Below the pieces are notes generated by a model. It was not told where the DNA came from, did no database searches, and was given only the letters and a program-made list of their open reading frames with translations. Below are positions 5,682 to 6,437 of a stretch of DNA of 6,437 nt, piece by piece. The stretch spans positions 1 to 6,437 of the forward strand of contig CAZUZD010000342.1 of NCBI GenBank assembly GCA_964624465.1, given 5' to 3'. Position numbers and translations under genes: made by a program. Source of the stretch: CAZUZD01 sp964624465 (GTDB lineage: Bacteria > Planctomycetota > Planctomycetia > Isosphaerales > Isosphaeraceae). The first letter of the stretch is position 1. Each line of letters begins with the position of its first letter.

Positions 5682-5717
5682 CCCGTCGGAGTCGGTACGG
5701 AGATCTGCGAGGGCGGC

Positions 5718-6437
5718 TCAGCCGGCGTACGAGCCGGCCAGGCCGCGGAGCAGCGGGTGGTCCAGGACGGCGAAGTCGGAGCGGCAGACGGCGATCGGTT
5801 CGCCGCGCTGGGCGATGTGGGCCTCACGCACCGGCCCGAGCCGGCCCGAGGCACGGGCCAGGTAGGCCACCTGCATCGGCTCGATGCCCATGAGCCGGGC
5901 TCCGGTGGCGTCGACGGCGGGCAGGCTGGTGCCGACCAGGAGCACGCCGGCGGCGGCGGGGGTGCCCATGATCGGGCCGTCCCCCTGCATGCCGACGATG
6001 CCGTCGACGATCGCCAGGCCGGGCCGCACGGCGGCGGCGATGTCCAGGATGCTCTCGACCAGCCCCGCCTGGTGCAGCACGTTCTTGGGCCAGCCGTACC
6101 AGGCCCCCGGCATCACGCCGAAGAGGTTCTTCAGCGCGAGCGTCACGCCCGCCAGGTGGTGGGTCTTGAGCTTGGGCATCGAGACGACCAGGTCGGCGCG
6201 CCGGGTGATGGTGCGCGGCAACCAGAGCCGATCCAGGGCCGACTGACCGAGCCGGTTCGGCATGGCGTCCACCTCGTCGAGGTTCAGGTCGACGAACGGC
6301 AGGCGCTCGTCGCGGAGTACCTCGGCCAGGCCCGACTGCTCCAGGGCGTAGTCGGTGTCGCGGACATGGCCCTGGCCCTCGGCCACGACCACTTCGGACG
6401 CGCCCAGGCGGCGGAAGGCGACGGCGGCGGCGCGGAC
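5718..6437 (-). CDS. DUF362 family protein, C-terminal part (cut by right edge)
   Basis: 239 residues are visible and the frame is open to the right edge, so the start lies outside; the GTG at 6392 is probably internal. The DUF362 (PF04015 type) core is clear: EVVVAEGQGHVRDTDYAL (15-32), then ADLVVSMPKLKTHHLAGVTL (81-100), ALKNLFGVMPG (101-111), LAIVDGIVGMQGDGPIMGTP (141-160) and LPAVDATGARLMGIEP (172-187). These match the family's PKxKTH, LKNxxG, VDGxxGMxGxGP and VDAxxARLxG motifs. The function of the family is not well established. Some members carry ferredoxin-like Cys clusters, but only one Cys (218) is visible here, so there is no iron-sulfur motif in this part. It lies on the same strand, only 36 nt upstream of cpaF and with no visible terminator, so it may be co-transcribed with the tad genes; nothing in the sequence ties its activity to the pilus. 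Confidence 0.88.
   Translation of the reverse strand, partial: VRAAAVAFRRLGASEVVVAEGQGHVRDTDYALEQSGLAEVLRDERLPFVDLNLDEVDAMPNRLGQSALDRLWLPRTITRRADLVVSMPKLKTHHLAGVTLALKNLFGVMPGAWYGWPKNVLHQAGLVESILDIAAAVRPGLAIVDGIVGMQGDGPIMGTPAAAGVLLVGTSLPAVDATGARLMGIEPMQVAYLARASGRLGPVREAHIAQRGEPIAVCRSDFAVLDHPLLRGLAGSYAG

Noticed and set aside
5718..6437. Ferredoxin-type iron-sulfur function for the DUF362 protein
   Set aside because: The visible part has only one Cys and no CxxCxxC-type motif; a cluster in the missing N-terminus cannot be judged.

Overview
The window is very GC-rich, about 70% by eye, and codon third positions are almost all G or C. Every gene I can support lies on the minus strand, so transcription runs from high to low coordinates. 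The content is the inner-membrane and pseudopilin part of a Tad (tight adherence, Flp-type IVb) pilus locus. GC content, a TadE/TadE/TadG set with planctomycete-like sequence features, an Asp/Gly-rich loop and a neighbouring DUF362 protein suggest Planctomycetota, possibly an Isosphaeraceae-like organism. That assignment is an inference from style; nothing here identifies the taxon directly.

Layout in transcription order: the C-terminal 239 residues of a DUF362 protein (start beyond the right edge); a 36-nt gap; the secretion ATPase CpaF/TadA; a 44-nt gap; the platform protein TadB; a 34-nt gap; the second platform protein TadC; a 53-nt gap; an unrecognised two-helix membrane protein; a TadE-like pseudopilin whose start appears to overlap the preceding stop codon; a 25-nt gap; a second TadE-like pseudopilin; a 54-nt gap; and the N-terminal 235 residues of a TadG-like protein that runs off the left edge. 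The longest gene-free stretch is the 54-nt tadE-tadG gap, so no large non-coding region exists. No promoter, terminator, RNA gene, mobile element or CRISPR array was found.

How the genes work together (known for the Tad family): CpaF is the cytoplasmic hexameric ATPase that powers pilus extension and, in some systems, retraction. TadB and TadC form the membrane platform it acts on. TadE proteins are pseudopilins processed by a prepilin peptidase, and TadG is a membrane-anchored accessory protein with a large exported part. The Flp pilin, prepilin peptidase (TadV/CpaA), CpaB/RcpC, secretin CpaC/RcpA and CpaE/TadZ are not in the window. With DUF362 directly upstream of cpaF, at least the parts often found before cpaF must lie elsewhere.

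The core machinery is ordinary. The parts worth a second look are the unrecognised membrane protein between tadC and tadE, an EF-hand-like loop in the second TadE, the start-codon problem of the first TadE, and GC-rich hairpins that sit 0 to 3 nt upstream of the Shine-Dalgarno sequence at three gene junctions.
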